This document shows, one piece after another, positions 1-11,131 of a stretch of DNA of 64,000 nucleotides. The notes under the pieces are model-generated. The model ran no database searches. It saw only the letters and a program-made list of their open reading frames with translations, and was not told the DNA's origin. The stretch lies in contig JARWKL010000008.1 of the NCBI GenBank assembly GCA_029961685.1, positions 26,971,619-27,035,618 on the forward strand. Reading direction: 5' to 3'. Origin of the DNA: Aristolochia californica. Lineage: Eukaryota > Streptophyta > Magnoliopsida > Piperales > Aristolochiaceae. The translations under genes were made by a program, and so were the position numbers. How positions within the stretch are numbered: the first letter of the stretch is position 1; each line of letters starts with the position of its first letter.

Positions 1-2
1 TG

Positions 3-2237
3 CAATCCCTGATTTCAATTCCCCATCTTCCAAATCTTGAACCCCGAATTTTTGGGTGTACCGCTTATGTTCATATCCCAAAGATCTTGCGAAATAAACT
101 TGATCTATGTGCCAAGCGATGTGTATTTGTTGGCTACTCTGATCTTCAAAAAGGATATCGGTGTTATGATCCACACACCAACAAGCTCCATGTGACTTTA
201 GATGTCTCATTCCATGAATCAGTCCCTTATTATTCAGGGGGAGTTTCTTGGACATCTCTTCAGGGGGAGAGTTCAAATGAAGCGAATGTTCCACATGAAA
301 CTAACGGAGATGTTGAAAGAGGTGCCGAATTTATTGAGTTAGAAGCGGTGAATGAATTTTTAAAGTGTCATGATGTGCAACAAGACTGTGATTCAGTAGT
401 TTCACCTGAAGAACCTCCAGAGTTGCCCCCGTCTGCACCAACAACTGAAGAATCAACCCAGAATGTTCCTCCTCAGGTAAATACGAATCCTGTGTTTGAT
501 GAGTCTACTGAAACATGTCTTCCTACAGAAAACATAACATCTAGATATCCACAAAGATTGAATAGGGGAGTTCCAAAAAAACAGTATGAACCTGATCTTG
601 AAGCAAAGACCAAATACTCAATCAATAACTATGTGTCCTCCCATAGGTTGACTAAATCATATGCATTTACTGTTGATCAATTATCCAGGGTATCTATTCC
701 TAGTAATGTGCAGGATGCATTAACTGATCCAAAATGGAAAAAAGCGATGAACGAAGAGATGGAGGCTCTACAAAAAAATGCCACTTGGGAACTTGTTCCC
801 CAACCTAAAGGAGTAAAAACAATTGGATGTCGATGGGTGTTCACATTGAAACTCAAACCGGATGGAAGCATTGACAGATATAAAGCTCGGCTAGTTGCAA
901 AAGGATATACGCAAAGGTATGGGATAGATTATCAGGATACTTTTGCACCAGTAGCTAAGATCAATACAATTCGTATTCTTATATCTATAGCAGCAAATCG
1001 AGACTGGCCTCTGCAACAATTTGACGTTAAAAATGTCTTCCTCAATGGAGACTTAGAAGAAGAAGTCTACATGGAACTACCACCAGGTGTAAAAAGTGGT
1101 TCTTTGTTTCAAGGTAAAGTTTGTAAATTGAAGAAGTCATTGTATGGGCTGAAACAGTCACCTAGAGCATGGTTTGGGAGATTCTCGGCTACAATGAAGG
1201 AGTTTGGTTATAAACAAAGTAACTCAGATCATACTTTGTTTATAAAACACAAAGAAGGAAAGGTAACGGCATTAATTGTATATGTTGATGATATGGTCGT
1301 GACAGGAGATGACCCAGGTGAAATGCAAGCTTTACAGGAGTATTTAGCTACTAAATTCGAAATGAAGGATCTCGGACAACTTAAATATTTTTTGGGGATT
1401 GAAGTTGCAAGATCGAAATATGGAGTCTTCCTTTCACAACGAAAATATGTGTTGGATCTTCTAGCCAAAACCGGAATGCTTGACTGTAAACCAATAGAGA
1501 CGCCGATGGAAATGCATCATACACTCGGAATTCTTCCAGATCAAATTCCAGCAGACAAAGGGCGTTATCAGCGATTAGTTGGAAGATTAATCTACCTATC
1601 CCACACAAGGCCCGATGTAGCATATGCAGTAAGCGTTGTGAGCCAGTTCATGCATGCACCAAGTGAAGAACATATGGAAGCAGTCTATCGGATCTTGAGA
1701 TACTTAAAGAATGCTCCAGGAAAACGTTTGTTATTCTCAAAAACTGGTATCTCTAGTATTGAAGGGTATATAGACTCTGATTGGGCAGGTGATCAGACAA
1801 CCAGAAGATCCACGTCGGGTTACTTTACTTTTGTGGAAGGGAATCTTGTCACTTGGAAAAGCAAAAAACAGAAGGTAGTATCAAGATCAAGTGCTGAAGC
1901 TGAATTTCGAGGTATGGCTCATGGTATATGCGAGTTGTTATGGATACGGAATATACTGAGAGACCTAGGGATTGAATATGACAAACCTATGAATTTTCAC
2001 TGTGATAACAAGGCAGCTATCGCAATTGCACAAAATCCAGTTCAACATGATCGCACTAAACATGTTGAAGTTGATCGTCATTTCATCAAAGAGAACCTCG
2101 ATGCAAAGATTATACAATTCCCCTTTATTCAATCTGCGAGTCAGATGGCTGATATGCTCACGAAGGCAGTATCAGGGAAAACATTTCATGGTATAATTGA
2201 CAAGTTGGGTTTGATTGATATCTATGCACCAACTTGA
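3..2237 (+). CDS. copia pol polyprotein, C-terminal part (IN end, RT, RNase H)
   Basis: The frame is open from base 3 and is truncated by the window edge, so no start is chosen. The order is integrase C-terminus (FGCTAYVHIP, then VFVGYS), a Pro/Ser-rich linker, reverse transcriptase from about nt 730 (CRWVFTLKLKPDG, then RLVAKGYTQ), the catalytic YVDDM at nt 1281-1295, and DLGQLKYFLGIEV. RNase H follows (GYIDSDWAGD, SSAEAEFRGMAHG, DNKAAIAIAQNPVQHDRTKH) and the protein ends KLGLIDIYAPT. This is the canonical copia order (IN before RT). The role is copying element RNA into DNA and integrating it, in virus-like particles. One substitution stands out: FDVKNVFLNG, where most copia elements have DVKNAFLNG. 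No frameshift or stop was found. Confidence 0.95.
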   Translation, partial: QSLISIPHLPNLEPRIFGCTAYVHIPKILRNKLDLCAKRCVFVGYSDLQKGYRCYDPHTNKLHVTLDVSFHESVPYYSGGVSWTSLQGESSNEANVPHETNGDVERGAEFIELEAVNEFLKCHDVQQDCDSVVSPEEPPELPPSAPTTEESTQNVPPQVNTNPVFDESTETCLPTENITSRYPQRLNRGVPKKQYEPDLEAKTKYSINNYVSSHRLTKSYAFTVDQLSRVSIPSNVQDALTDPKWKKAMNEEMEALQKNATWELVPQPKGVKTIGCRWVFTLKLKPDGSIDRYKARLVAKGYTQRYGIDYQDTFAPVAKINTIRILISIAANRDWPLQQFDVKNVFLNGDLEEEVYMELPPGVKSGSLFQGKVCKLKKSLYGLKQSPRAWFGRFSATMKEFGYKQSNSDHTLFIKHKEGKVTALIVYVDDMVVTGDDPGEMQALQEYLATKFEMKDLGQLKYFLGIEVARSKYGVFLSQRKYVLDLLAKTGMLDCKPIETPMEMHHTLGILPDQIPADKGRYQRLVGRLIYLSHTRPDVAYAVSVVSQFMHAPSEEHMEAVYRILRYLKNAPGKRLLFSKTGISSIEGYIDSDWAGDQTTRRSTSGYFTFVEGNLVTWKSKKQKVVSRSSAEAEFRGMAHGICELLWIRNILRDLGIEYDKPMNFHCDNKAAIAIAQNPVQHDRTKHVEVDRHFIKENLDAKIIQFPFIQSASQMADMLTKAVSGKTFHGIIDKLGLIDIYAPT

Positions 2238-2244
2238 GGGGGAG

Positions 2245-2471
2245 TGTTGAAATGTATAGCTGTATAGCGTGATCGGAGGAAACTGTATAGCGTGATTGTT
2301 TCCTCCGATCCAGTGATTATATTCTTGATTCTATTCCTTGATTTTAGGATCTAAATTGATCCTAAAATCAACTTGTAATGTATTATAAATAGCCTCCTAA
2401 CGGAGAAGAATAAACTCATCAGAAAACCATTCGTTCAATCTCTGTTATTATTTTCGGTTCTCTGTTTCACA
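2245..2471 (+). repeat. copia K 3' LTR (227 bp)
   Basis: It starts TGTTGAAATG directly after the polypurine tract and ends TTTCACA, giving the TG...CA ends of an LTR. A TATA-like TATTATAAATAG lies near 2380. An inverted pair of CGGAGGAAAC and GTTTCCTCCG near 2274-2310 could form a hairpin. It is short for a plant copia LTR. Confidence 0.85.
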
Positions 2472-2837
2472 AGTTGACTTGCTTTTCTGTTCTGATATTT
2501 CCCGCTTCTCTATGCTTTCTAGTCGACCTCTGCGACGATCGTTCGCTCCTCTTCTTCATCAATGGAGCAGAGCAACCGACACGCTATTTCCGGAGAGAAC
2601 GACGCCACCGCCACCGTATCCGGTGAGCCGGGTAAACTTTGTTGCGTCAGGCTTTGCAGTGGCAATCCCCTTCTCGGCTCCTAGGAACGCGCCTTTGGAC
2701 TTTCCTCATGGCTGCCCTTCCGAGCAAAACTGAGTTGAATTGAGTCAAGAGACCCATGCTCGGAACTATCAAACACTTTTCACCAAGCTCAACAGGAGTA
2801 AAAAAAACTTCACCATAATTCCACCTTTTGATTTTTC
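2472..2837. other. flanking sequence without a recognised gene
   Basis: This sequence follows the copia LTR. A short frame from an ATG near 2562 (MEQSNRHAISGE...) breaks after about 40 codons and matches nothing I recognise. No polyA signal, RNA gene or repeat was seen. Confidence 0.4.
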
Positions 2838-3268
2838 TGATAGTTGATTTTTCTAGGACTCAATGGATTTAACTCATGAAAAGGAGAGAGACCATTGGGA
2901 GAAAACTAGAGGAAGAAAGAGGTTATGGACTTGATGATGCTAACCCTCCCTCAGAAGTTCTATTTATAAATTAATAAAACTATTATATTACAATACCCCT
3001 CCCCTGAACTTAGGGTTTAAGGTTTTAATTCGAGAACTTTAACCTAATTACGTCAATGTTATTTCTATGAGAGACTCTTTATTTACCATCTTGCCATCAT
3101 TGTACATGGGTGTATGGGTATTCTCCTTGATTTGTGAACCTTGGGCCCGTCTTCTATATCTCTTGGATGTATGGTCTTCTTTGGTCTCATGGGATTGAGC
3201 CATTCTTCTAACACACTTGGATATGTCAGTCTTCCTTGGTTGTGTGGGTTTGGGCCTATCTTCCAACA
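2838..3268 (-). repeat. copia-type LTR, family H, reverse orientation
   Basis: Read on the minus strand it starts TGTTGGAAGATAGGCCC and ends CAACTATCA. It aligns along its length with the plus-strand LTR at 5639-5970: shared TGTTGGAAGAT start, gatggtaaataaa, taattaggttaaagtt, a taatttataaat box and an AAAATCAAC end. No polypurine tract or primer site adjoins it, so it is a solo LTR or a severed one. The flanking 5-mers (TTTTC and AGTTT) do not match, so no clear target-site duplication remains. Confidence 0.75.
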
Positions 3269-5570
3269 AGTTTGTAAAGCATAATGAGATTCTACTCGAT
3301 GGACGATCTATTTGTAGCAGATCATGGTTTTGTCCCAACCCGTGGTTTTGTTGGAAGCTTACAGATTGGTTATCGTTTCTGGACGACGACGAAGGAACAG
3401 ATAAGTATTTCCGTTTTTCATTGCTGTCTGGACGTCTCTGCTGCTGCGTGTTTTTATTGTTGGACGTCTTCCACTGTCTCGCCCAGAATATTACCATCAA
3501 TCTCTGTTGATTATACGTGATCGTTGCTAATTGATTCATGGCTGATCTATCTGCTCGCCTAATGCCTGTTGTCCATTCTTTCTGCCGGAAGTTGCTGATA
3601 AGTTGGTGATAAATAGTATTCTACTGGAAGTTGTTTGGAACTTATGTCAGATCCTGCTTTCCATCCCGAGTTTTTCAAAAACCAACATTTGCATTCTATC
3701 TTATTTCCAAAAGATTGTTGGATGCCAATCAGAGAGTATTTCTTTTAGCAAAGAATTTTCTATGCTGTTTTGTGTGACATCTCTGGCTGTTTTCGGTGCA
3801 GATTATTTGCAGCTGGCTTACTATCTTAATGGGATTTAGCTGCTGAATTAACGGGATTCATAAAATGGCAGTTCTGGTTTCAGAAACTCTTATTGGATCA
3901 CGCTCATCGCCGGCTTCGACACTGCGGATTTATTGCCGCTTGAATCACAAATTTTAATCTTGATCTTACAGTTATTATTTCGAAAACTCCTCTATCATCT
4001 TCTTGGTATCTTGCCAACGTTGCTGATTTCTCAATGTTGTTAGGATGACTGCTATATCTCTCAACATAGATTGAGTCGTCAACACCAGTGATTGAGTAGA
4101 GTGATCTTTGCTGGAGTTCAGGATTGAATTATTTTCAGAAAGATCAAGTTTCTGTTCAGCGCTAGTGTTGCCGTCTCTGGGTTTCCGCTCTTTTTGAATG
4201 CAGGGACGATGACTGTTGCAAAATTTAATTTCCTAACTTGGGAAGCGCTGGATTAAATCTGGGTTCACTGGCCTTTCCTTCGCCAGCTTTGGCGATGACG
4301 AAGCTGACCCACTCTGTGCGGATGCAGGTGGCGGAGGGAAGATGTTGTGAAATTGCCAACTTAGGTGCAGTGGTTTTAATCTGCCGAACCAGGCTAGAAG
4401 AGGACACTGTTTCCGTTCATCGACAGCTCCGTTTCTGTTGCTGGGGATGGCCACCCTAGACTCCGCCAAGTCATCTTGCCCTGACGATACCTCCCTGGTT
4501 CTCTGGTTTTCTATATTCGGAAGCGGGGAAGAAGATGACACTGCTTCTCTCCATCGACAGCTCTGTTTCCGCTTCTGGAGGCCGAAGACGACGGCCACTG
4601 ATTCCGCGAGCTATCTGCCATCTTCCATTTGTGGTTCTCGCTGGTTCATCGCCGACTATCCTCTCTGATTCTAAGCTCGCTCTGTTTGGTGTCGTGGTTG
4701 AAGAAGAAGACGATTTAATCGAGTGTCGATTCAGCGATTGCTCAAACGATGGAATGGGCCGAGTTCACCTAGGCACCCTACTGACCCGGGTTTGTTATGT
4801 TCTACCGAGTTCAACTCAGCCGGGTCAACTCGGACAGGGTCAACCCAACGTGGCCCACTTAGTTTTTTGGAACCTGGTGGGTCCCACATTGTAACAGTTA
4901 TACGTGTCCGGGTTCCGAGTTCTATACATATTTCTTTCATGACTGGGCTATAATGGTGTACTACTTGACTCGGCCCGACTCAGTTATTTTTCTTCGACTA
5001 GATTATTATTTTGAGGTATTCGCAACATATTGCTTAGTCAACATATTATTTTGTGCAGATGCTCTCATCGGATTATTTCATGGGCACTTTTATAAGGATT
5101 TTTATTATTTTGGTGTTATATGGGCTCAGGCCTATTTCAGTTACAACTATTGTGTCTCTTTGGATAAGACATTATTATTGAAGACAAACTTATTAGTTGC
5201 TGATTTTTAACTATTTTGATGGTTGACGAAAGCCAATGTGGTCCTAGAATATTATCTTCTGAATAATTACTCGTTACCCACCTTAATTGTCATTTATTAT
5301 TCCTACCACTTGAGTCGGTGTCCTGGGTTGGGACACAGTGATGGAGGAGTTTTATTACACTTCTTAACACTGCGTATAGACCCACTACCTACAAAATATA
5401 GGATTGTGCCCTACATCTAACATGGGTTATGACTGGAGTATGGAGCGATGTCATACGACTTGGAGTGATTTTACTCTCACTTATCTTATGCCAGTTGAGC
5501 CTCATAGAGGAGATCACCACAGAGAGGGGGAGTGTTGGAAGATATGGAAGACTGACATTTTATATGAGAA
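3269..5570. other. 2.3 kb non-coding region between inverted LTRs
   Basis: No coding region can be supported; all frames are broken. The section 4200-4700 is GC-richer and holds an imperfect internal duplication: about 40 bases at 4400-4438 recur at 4532-4570 around the shared CATCGACAGCTC. Near the right end (5523-5563) a GAGGGGGAG tract is followed by TGTTGGAAGAT and GGAAGACTGACAT, which looks like the start of a family H LTR with an internal deletion. The region may be decayed retroelement or a dead gene. Confidence 0.4.
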
Positions 5571-5631
5571 GATCTTATACACCATTTGTAGTAAGCTAGG
5601 AGTTCATGATGTTCTCTCACCCCCAACTTGA
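5571..5631 (+). pseudogene. copia pol C-terminal tail
   Basis: The frame ending KLGVHDVLSPPT matches the C-terminal tail of copia pol (compare KLGLIDIYAPT ending at 2237). It is followed at once by a polypurine tract (TTGAGGGGGAG) and an LTR. Everything upstream of about 20 residues is lost, so only the extreme 3' end of the element's coding region remains. Confidence 0.7.
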
Positions 5632-5638
5632 GGGGGAG

Positions 5639-5970
5639 TGTTGGAAGATGGCCCAAGCTCACACGATCAAGGGAGACCCACATATCCAAGAGATGTGGAA
5701 GATGGGCTCAATGCCCATAGCCCACAGGCCCATACAATGATGATAGGATGGTAAATAAATAATCATCTCATAAAGATGGCATTGATGTAATTAGGTTAAA
5801 GTTTCAAGGTTATAATTGTAATATTGTAGGTTGATTAATTTATAAATTGAGCTTAGGGGAATGGTTAGGATATAAGTCCATAACATCTTCTTCCTTTTGG
5901 TTTCTCTCTATAAGGCCTTTCTTTTTTTCTCCATGAGCTAAATCCATGGAGTCTTGAAAATCAACAACCA
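5639..5970 (+). repeat. copia 3' LTR, family H (332 bp)
   Basis: It starts TGTTGGAAGATGG directly after a polypurine tract and ends CAACAACCA. It contains a TAATTTATAAATTG box. Its right edge adjoins the satellite directly, so the element sits at the left edge of the array. Confidence 0.85.
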
Positions 5971-8900
5971 CCAAATTTTCCTAATAAGAATTTTAGCTAG
6001 AAAAGTGTTACCAGAAACATGACGTACTATTAATCCATGGAAATGTATTTTTACTAAAAATAGTTTTCCAATGTTTCCTAAAAAACTACTCTAACAAGGT
6101 CTTTAAAGTTGTAGAACGTAATTTGTTCCTGCAAAAATTGTTTTACCACAAAATTTTTTAGGTTAGAAATTTCTTCTAGAAATTTTTTTCCAAGAAATAT
6201 GAGGCACTAATGCTCCCTGAAAACGTATTTTTACTAGAAATAATTTTCCGACGTTTCCTGAAAAAGAATAAAATAAAAAGGCCATATAGTTGTAGAAAGT
6301 AATATATTTCAACAAAAAATGCCTTACAACAAAATTTTCTTAGTAAAAGTTATCAGCTAGAAAAGTTGTTCCAAGAGTATTGAAGCACTAATGGTCCCTA
6401 GAGACGTATTTTAACAAGAAAAGCATTTCAATGTTTTCTTAAACAAATGCACTAATAAGGCCTTATAGTTATAGAACGTAATTTGTCTTAGCAAAAATTG
6501 ACTTACCAGAAAATTTTCCAGGTAAGAATTTTAAACTGGAAAAATGTTTCAAGGAAACATGAGGAACAAATGGTCCCTGTAGATGTATTTTTACTAAAAA
6601 AACTTTTCCAACATTTTTTAAATAAAATACTCTAATAATGCCTTAAAGTTGTAGAATGTAATTTGTTTCAGCAAAAATTTCCTTACCGCAAAATTTCTCA
6701 GTTAAGAATTTTCATCTAGAAAAGTGTTTCGAGGAAACTTCTGGTCCTTGGAAGCGTATTTTAATTAGAAATTCTTAAAATTTTCCAACATTTCCTAAAA
6801 AAATCACTTACCTGGCCTTATAGTTTTAGAAAGTAATTTGTTTCAATAAAAATAGTCTTAGAACAACAATTTCTTTGTAAATATTTTATGCTAGAAATAT
6901 GTTTCCAAAAAACATGAGTCACTAATGGTCCATGGAGACAAATTTTATATAGAAATAATTTTCCAATGTTAAAGTAATTTGTTGCAGAAAAAATTGCCTA
7001 AGCAAAACGCTTTCCTGGTAAATATTTTCAGCTTGAAAACTGTTATGAAGAAACATGAGGCATGGTCCCTGGAGATATTTTTACAAGAAATTATTTTCAA
7101 ATATTTTCTGAAAAATGCACTAACAAGTCCTTATACATGTAGAAAGTAATTTGTTTAAAAACAATTGCCTTACCACAAAATTTTGCTACAAATAATTTTC
7201 AGCTATAAATGTTTTTTTCTGGAAATATGAGACACAAATGGTTCCTAGAGATCGATTTTTATGAGAAATAATTTTCTAATTTTTCTTGAAAAAATGCACT
7301 AACAAGGTCGTATAATTGTAGAAATAGAAAAATTGCCTTACCACAAAATTTTCCTAGAATAATTTTTCTGCTAGAAAAGTGTTTCCATGATACATGTGGC
7401 ACTAGTGGTCCACGGAGATGTATTTTTAGTAGAAATAATTTCCCAATGTTTCCTGAAAAATGCACTAACAATGATTTATATTTGTAGAACATAAACTGTT
7501 TAAGCAAAAATTGCCCTATCACAATATCATCCTAGTATGAATTTTTTGCTAGAAAGTGTTCCCAGGAAACATGAGGCACTAATTGCCTTACAAAAAAAAA
7601 TTCTTGGAAGGAAGTTTATGCTAGAAAAGTCTTTTGAGAAAACATTAGAAACTAATAGTCCCTAGAGGTGTATTTTTACAATTTATATTTTCCAACGTTT
7701 CATTTAAAAATGCACTAATAATGCCTTCTAGTTGTAGAAAGTAATTTGTTTCAGTAAAAAATGCCTGTAAGAATTTTCTGCTAGAAAAGTGTTTCTTGGA
7801 AACATGCTGCACGAAATGATCCTGGAGACATAGTTTTACTAGAAATACTTTTCCAACGTTTCCTTAAAAAGATGCACTAACAAAACATTGTAATTTTAGA
7901 AAGTAATTTGTTCGAGCAAAAATTGTTTTACAAACAAATTTTCCCAGCAAGAATTTTCAGATAGAGAAGTGTTTCCAGAAAGATGAGACACTAATGTCCC
8001 TGGAGACGTATTTTTACTTGAAATATTTTTTTGACGTTTCCTGAAAAATGCACCATCTAGGCCTTATAGTTGTAGAAAGTAAATGTTTCAGCAAAAACTG
8101 CCTTTCAATAAAAATTTCCTAGTAGGAATTTTAAACCAGTAAAGTATTTCTAGGAAACGTGAGGCACAAATGGTCTCTGGGGACGTGTATTTACTAGAAA
8201 TACTTTTCCAATGTTTCTTGAAAAAATGCATTAACAAAGCCTTATAGTTGTAGAAAGTAATTTGTTTCAGCAAAAATTGGCTTACCTAAAAATTTTCCAG
8301 ATAAGAATTTTAAACTAAAAAAATGTTTCCAAGAAACATGTGACACTAATGTTCATTGTAGCTGTATTTTTACTAGAAATTCTTTCGCTACGTTTCCAGA
8401 ATTAAATGCTTTAACAAGGACTGAAAGTCATAGAAAGTAATTTGTTTTAGCAAAAATTTCCTTATCATTCTTAGTTAATAATTTTCATCTAGAAAAGTGT
8501 TTCCAAGGAACTTGTAGCACTTGCAGTCCCTGGAGATGTATTTTCAAAAGAAGTTATTTTCCAAAAAATTTTGAAAAAAATGCACTTATAAGGGCTTATA
8601 GTTTTAAAAAGTAATATGTTTTAGTAAATATTGTCTTAGCATAAATTTTTCTTGGTAAATATTTTCTACTAGAAATGTGTTTCCAAGAAACATGAGGCCC
8701 TAATGGTGCTTGGGGAGTCATATTTTACCTAGGAATAAATTTCCAACGTTTCCTGAACAAATGCACTAACAAGGCCTTATAGTAGTAGAAAATATTTGTT
8801 TTAGCAAAAATTGCCTAACAAAAAAAATTTCCTCATAAGAATTTTTAGCTTCACTGTCCCTGGAGACATATATTGACTAGAAATTATTTTCCAATATTTT

Positions 8901-9395
8901 TTGAATAAATGCACTAACAAGTCCATATATATGTTGCAAAAAAATGCCTTAGCACAAAATTTTCTCGGAAAAAATTTTCGGCAATAAAGTTTTTCTAGGA
9001 AACATGAGGCACTAATGGTCACTAGAGACAAATTTTTATGAGATATATTTTTCTAATGTTTCCTAAAAAATGCACTAACAAGAATGTATAATTGTAGAAA
9101 GTAATTTGTTTTAGCAAAAATTGCCTTACCACAAATTTTCATTGAAAGAATTTTTTGCTAGAAAAGTGTTTCCATAATATAAGTAGTACTAGTGGCTGTG
9201 GAGACGTATTTTTAGTAGAAACACTTTCCCAACATTTCCTGAACATTGCACTAACAAGGCCTTATAGTTGTAGAATGTAAATTGTTTAATAAAAAATAGC
9301 CCTACCACAAAATTTTCCTAGTAAGATTTTTTTGCTAGAAAAGTATTTACAGGAAACATGAGGCATACTGAAATTTGTTTCTAACATTTCCTAAA
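5971..9395 (+). repeat. satellite array, block I (about 179-bp monomer)
   Basis: About 19 tandem head-to-tail units of an AT-rich monomer. Landmarks recur in fixed order in each unit: GGAAACATGAGGCACTAATG, GGAGACGTATTTTTACTAG, CACTAACAAGGCCTTATAG, GAAAGTAATTTGTTTCAGC and CCACAAAATTTTCCTGG. My hand count of a typical unit is 179 bp. Units differ by many substitutions and some are shortened (for example 6950-7080). Short frames across it are chance products. The block is cut on the right by a copia LTR. Confidence 0.9.
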
Positions 9396-10005
9396 TGTTG
9401 AATTTAGGATCCCTTTTCCAATATTCCGAGCAAGGGAAGAGAGAAAGAAAAAGGAGAAAAGGGGAAGAAGGCTCTCAGGTAGAGAGAAGAAGAGAAGAGG
9501 AACAAAGTGTGCGCCAAGCAAAGAGAGAGAGAGAGAGATTTATTAAAGAGACAATTGTAGAACTTGATTAATTTTGAATTACAGCCCCACTATTTATAGT
9601 AGAGGAAGTGATATAGTCCTTATACAATTAACCTTTAAATTTCCTAATTACATTCCAACTCTAACTCTCTAAGATATGTCTATCATGATAGAATAACACA
9701 ATCTAATAGAGTTCTAATAGAAGTTGAACTATAACTCTTCTTCAAGAACGTGGACATAAGGGAGGAGGCCAGCTCGTGGCCTTATCCTTGTGGGTCCCAC
9801 ATGATCTTTTAGCTCATATTGATAAGATTCCAGCTTGTAATATCTTTGTGGGTCTCACTTGATCTTCAAATCTTCTCACTCATTTCAACTTGTGCTTCTT
9901 ATCTTCTTAACTTGTGCTAGCTTCGGTGAGGGCTCTTCTTGTCATCCCACATCCTCAGGGTGGGTCCCACAAGTCGTGCACCATGGTAGGTCCCACATTG
10001 TAACA
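9396..10005 (-). repeat. copia G 3' LTR (610 bp)
   Basis: On the minus strand it runs TGTTACAATGTGGG ... GGATCCTAAATTCAACA and is preceded by a purine-rich tract (CCTGAGGAGGAG). A CTATTTATAGTAGAG box near 9590 is shared with the LTRs at 17.8 and 31.2 kb. A GAGAGAGA run lies near 9522-9536. Confidence 0.85.
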
Positions 10006-10139
10006 CTCCTCCTCAGGCTAGGGTGAGAAAATATCGTAGATGCCCAACTTGTTGTAGATGGTAGACATAATCTTGTGAGTGACCAGCTTAGTGAGAATAT
10101 CTGCAACTTGACTTTGTGATGATATATGCCTTAGAGATA

Positions 10140-10737
10140 AAAAACCTGCTTAGAACTTTTCTCGTATAACATGGCAATCCACTTCAATATGCTTTGTTCT
10201 TTCATGGAAGATTGGATTCGATGTAATGTGTATTGCTGCTTGATTAACACAATATAGATCTATTGGAGCTTCTTTGTAGAATTCCAATTTAGTGAGAAGA
10301 GATCGTATCCATAGGATTTCACTAATAGTGTGTGCCATAAATCTGTATTCTGCTTCTGCACTAGACCGTGCTACTATATTTTGCTTCTTGCTTCTCCATG
10401 TAACCAAATTTCCTCCAACCATCGTAAAAATTTTGAAGTATATTTCCAATCATCCGAGGATCCGACCCAGTCTGCATCTGAGAATCCTTCGATGTTGAAG
10501 GGACCATGATTTTTATAGAGAAGCCCTCTTCCTGGAGCTCCTTTTAGATATCGTAATATCCTTTCAAGTGCTTGCCAATGACTAAGTTGTGGTTTGCGCA
10601 TGTATTGACTCACCACACTTACTACATATGATATATATGGCCTTGTTACACACAGGTAAATAAGTCTTCCGACTAGTCTCTGATATTTCCCAATATCTAC
10701 ATCTTCTCCAGTACCTGCACATAATTTTGTATTTGAG
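10140..10737 (-). pseudogene. copia G pol remnant: RT end and RNase H
   Basis: Two overlapping frames (10778-10374 and 10449-10150) carry the copia RT/RNase H region: GKYQRLVGRLIYLCVTRP, GFSDADWVGSSDD, then SSAEAEYRFMAHT and HERTKHIEVDCHVIREKF. One frameshift near 10400 separates them. YCVNQAAIH has C where D is usual in the RNase H motif. It is not functional. Confidence 0.85.
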
Positions 10738-11131
10738 TGTTTTGGTCCAGGGTTAAGTACTTGGCTTTCCGCTACCAAACAGGCCGGTCTTTTGGGTAGT
10801 ATTGGCTAGGTGATTAACATTTGGTATCAGAGCAGGCGCTACGTTATCGACCCAGATTTCGGCGACCATGTAACAGTGAATCGTGTCGCTAGTGAATCGT
10901 GTCGCTAGTGTTAACCCGTTGTGGTCGCTCGTGAAGGTGGGTGTGATGTTATGGTCCTTGGTAAAGTACTTGGCTTTTCGCTACCAAATAGGCTGGTCTT
11001 TTGGGTAGTATTGGCTAGGTGCTTAACATTTGGTATCAGAGTTATACTGTGGTTGCGAGTTCAAATCCCGAAAGGGCGACCTAGAGGGTGTGACCTAGAG
11101 ACCTGTGTAGAGCAAAAAGGCGATCCATTGC
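10738..11131 (+). mobile_element. TRIM-like element with 82-bp LTRs
   Basis: Two direct repeats of exactly 82 bp (10738-10819 and 10947-11028) start TGTT(T/A)TGGTCC and end TTAACA. The first is followed by TTTGGTATCAGAGC, a tRNA-Met-type primer site, and 127 bp of internal sequence. The second is preceded by a purine-rich stretch (GTGAAGGTGGGTGTGA). This is the layout of a terminal-repeat retrotransposon in miniature, with no coding capacity. After the second repeat another primer site and internal stretch follow (11029-11131), with a tRNA T-arm-like GAGTTCAAATCCCG, suggesting a tandem partial copy. A related unit with an 82-bp repeat is at 47781-48075. Confidence 0.7.

Larger units (their letters stand above)
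1..2471 (+). mobile_element. Ty1/copia retrotransposon K, 3' part
   Basis: This is the 3' portion of a copia retrotransposon whose 5' end lies outside the window. It holds the end of integrase, reverse transcriptase, RNase H, a polypurine tract (AGGGGGAG just after the stop codon) and a 3' LTR. The pol frame has no break over 2.2 kb, so this is the least decayed element of the window. The 5' LTR is not visible, so the insertion cannot be dated here. Confidence 0.95.
9396..10737 (-). mobile_element. copia retrotransposon G, 3' fragment
   Basis: This minus-strand fragment has a 3' LTR at 9396-10005 and about 730 bp of pol (RT end and RNase H). The rest is missing; a TRIM element abuts the broken end at 10738. 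It belongs to the same broad family as copia F at 31 kb, with closely similar LTR ends and RNase H. It interrupts the satellite. Confidence 0.85.

Noticed and set aside
2479..2733. 84-aa ORF after the copia K LTR
   Set aside because: No similarity recognised and no supporting signals.
2838..3268. Target-site duplication for the left H LTR
   Set aside because: Flanking 5-mers TTTTC and AGTTT do not match.
11040..11100. tRNA gene
   Set aside because: Only a T-arm/B-box-like GTTCAAATCCC is present; no A box with correct spacing and no cloverleaf could be drawn.
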